A DNA stretch of 9,520 nucleotides, from positions 1 to 9,520 of the forward strand of contig DASQHM010000119.1 in the NCBI GenBank assembly GCA_035632095.1. The letters are read 5' to 3'. The translations under genes were made by a program, and so were the position numbers. The notes under the pieces are model-generated. The model saw nothing but the letters and a program-made list of their open reading frames with translations. It searched no databases and had not been told where the DNA came from. The DNA is from DASQHM01 sp035632095 (GTDB lineage: Bacteria > Pseudomonadota > Alphaproteobacteria > Ferrovibrionales > Ferrovibrionaceae). This document shows, in pieces, positions 8,898-9,520 of the stretch; position 1 is the stretch's first letter; each line of letters begins with the position of its first letter.

Positions 8898-9520
8898 TCA
8901 CCAGGGCACCGCGTCGGCAAAGCCGCGCACGAGGCGGGCGCTCGCATCGGCGCCGTTCATGTCGATGCCGCTTGACGATGGAACCGGCGCCGCGAGCGCG
9001 CGGGTCACGGCTTGCGCCAAGGACTCGGGGGTGAGAGAGCGCTCGTCGAGAACGTGGAGGCCGCCGCGCTCGGCCAACAGGCGCGCGCGCAAGGTCTGCT
9101 CCGTTTCGACGCCGCCGGCGTAGGGCACCACCACGCCGCGGCAGCGCGCTTGCAGCACTTCCATGGCCGTATTGTAGCCGCCCTGGCTGATGGAGAGGAG
9201 GCAGCGGGGCAGCAGGCTGGCGTAATCCGGCCGCGCGCGCTGCACGTGAACGCCCGGCGGCGCCGACGACGCCAACCGCTCGAACACCGCCGCTTCGACG
9301 CTGATGCCGACCAGCACGCGCCAGGGTGCGTCCTTGAGCGGCGTCAGCGGACGTGCGGCGATGGCAGCGGCCAGCAGGTCTTCGCCGACGGCGCCGCCGC
9401 CGGCCGAGACGATCACTTCGCCCGATCCGGCGCCATCGGCCGGCGGGATCGTGCCGGTTTCGTCCACCACGTAGCCGGTGTAGCGCAGCTTCGGCTGAAT
9501 CGCCCGCATGAGCGGGAACG
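8898..9520 (-). CDS. MurG-like glycosyltransferase (GT-B fold, GT28 C-terminal domain), partial
   Basis: Only the C-terminal 206 residues are in the window. The frame is open at the right edge (FPLMRAIQPKLRYTGYV), so the gene begins outside. The visible part is a Rossmann-type nucleotide-sugar-binding domain of MurG-like enzymes. EVIVSAGGGAVGEDLL forms the first strand and glycine loop. LPRCLLSISQGGYNTAMEVLQ corresponds to the MurG GGxxT/E region. VVPYAGGVETEQTLRARLL carries the E-x-x-Q usual for binding the nucleotide-sugar. It resembles the predicted glycosyltransferases grouped as COG4671 more than true MurG. The methionine at 9509 is internal, not a start. It probably transfers a sugar from a nucleotide-sugar to an unknown acceptor. 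The stop lies 10 nt before the deacetylase gene, so the two enzymes may act on the same glycan; that link is inference. Confidence 0.85.
   Translation of the reverse strand, partial: FPLMRAIQPKLRYTGYVVDETGTIPPADGAGSGEVIVSAGGGAVGEDLLAAAIAARPLTPLKDAPWRVLVGISVEAAVFERLASSAPPGVHVQRARPDYASLLPRCLLSISQGGYNTAMEVLQARCRGVVVPYAGGVETEQTLRARLLAERGGLHVLDERSLTPESLAQAVTRALAAPVPSSSGIDMNGADASARLVRGFADAVPW

Overview
The window looks like a chromosomal segment of a high-GC alphaproteobacterium, most likely of the Hyphomicrobiales (Rhizobiales; Bradyrhizobium- or Xanthobacteraceae-like). This is inferred from base composition, codon use and the style of the proteins; no rRNA, tRNA or marker gene confirms it. I see no mobile element, CRISPR array or RNA gene. 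Two gene blocks converge on an intergenic gap at about 1286-1549.

Left block (+ strand, 1-1285). After about 225 bases of non-coding, somewhat lower-GC leader comes a small tetratricopeptide-repeat (TPR) protein gene (226-780, possibly from 190). Its stop overlaps the GTG start of an 80-residue protein (777-1019). A second 80-residue protein (1043-1285) follows 23 bases later. The two small proteins are diverged tandem paralogues that align end to end without gaps. I do not recognise their family; they are the most obviously undescribed genes here.

Right block (- strand, 9520 down to 1550). This is one tightly packed, probably single operon that begins beyond the right edge. In transcription order it holds: a MurG-like glycosyltransferase (partial), a polysaccharide-deacetylase-fold protein, a small membrane protein with a probable PH-like domain, a fused double-ATPase subunit of a peptide/nickel-type ABC importer, its periplasmic binding protein, and two permeases. 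Junctions are 1-4 nt overlaps or gaps of 10-19 nt, so translation is probably coupled along much of the operon.

The last four genes form a complete dipeptide/oligopeptide-family (Dpp/Opp/Yej-like) importer. The binding protein captures ligand in the periplasm, the permease pair forms the channel, and the double ATPase powers it. The first three genes look like envelope or polysaccharide enzymes. Their coupling to the importer suggests that the ligand may be a glycan, glycopeptide or modified sugar rather than a simple peptide, but that is inference and the substrate cannot be read from the sequence.
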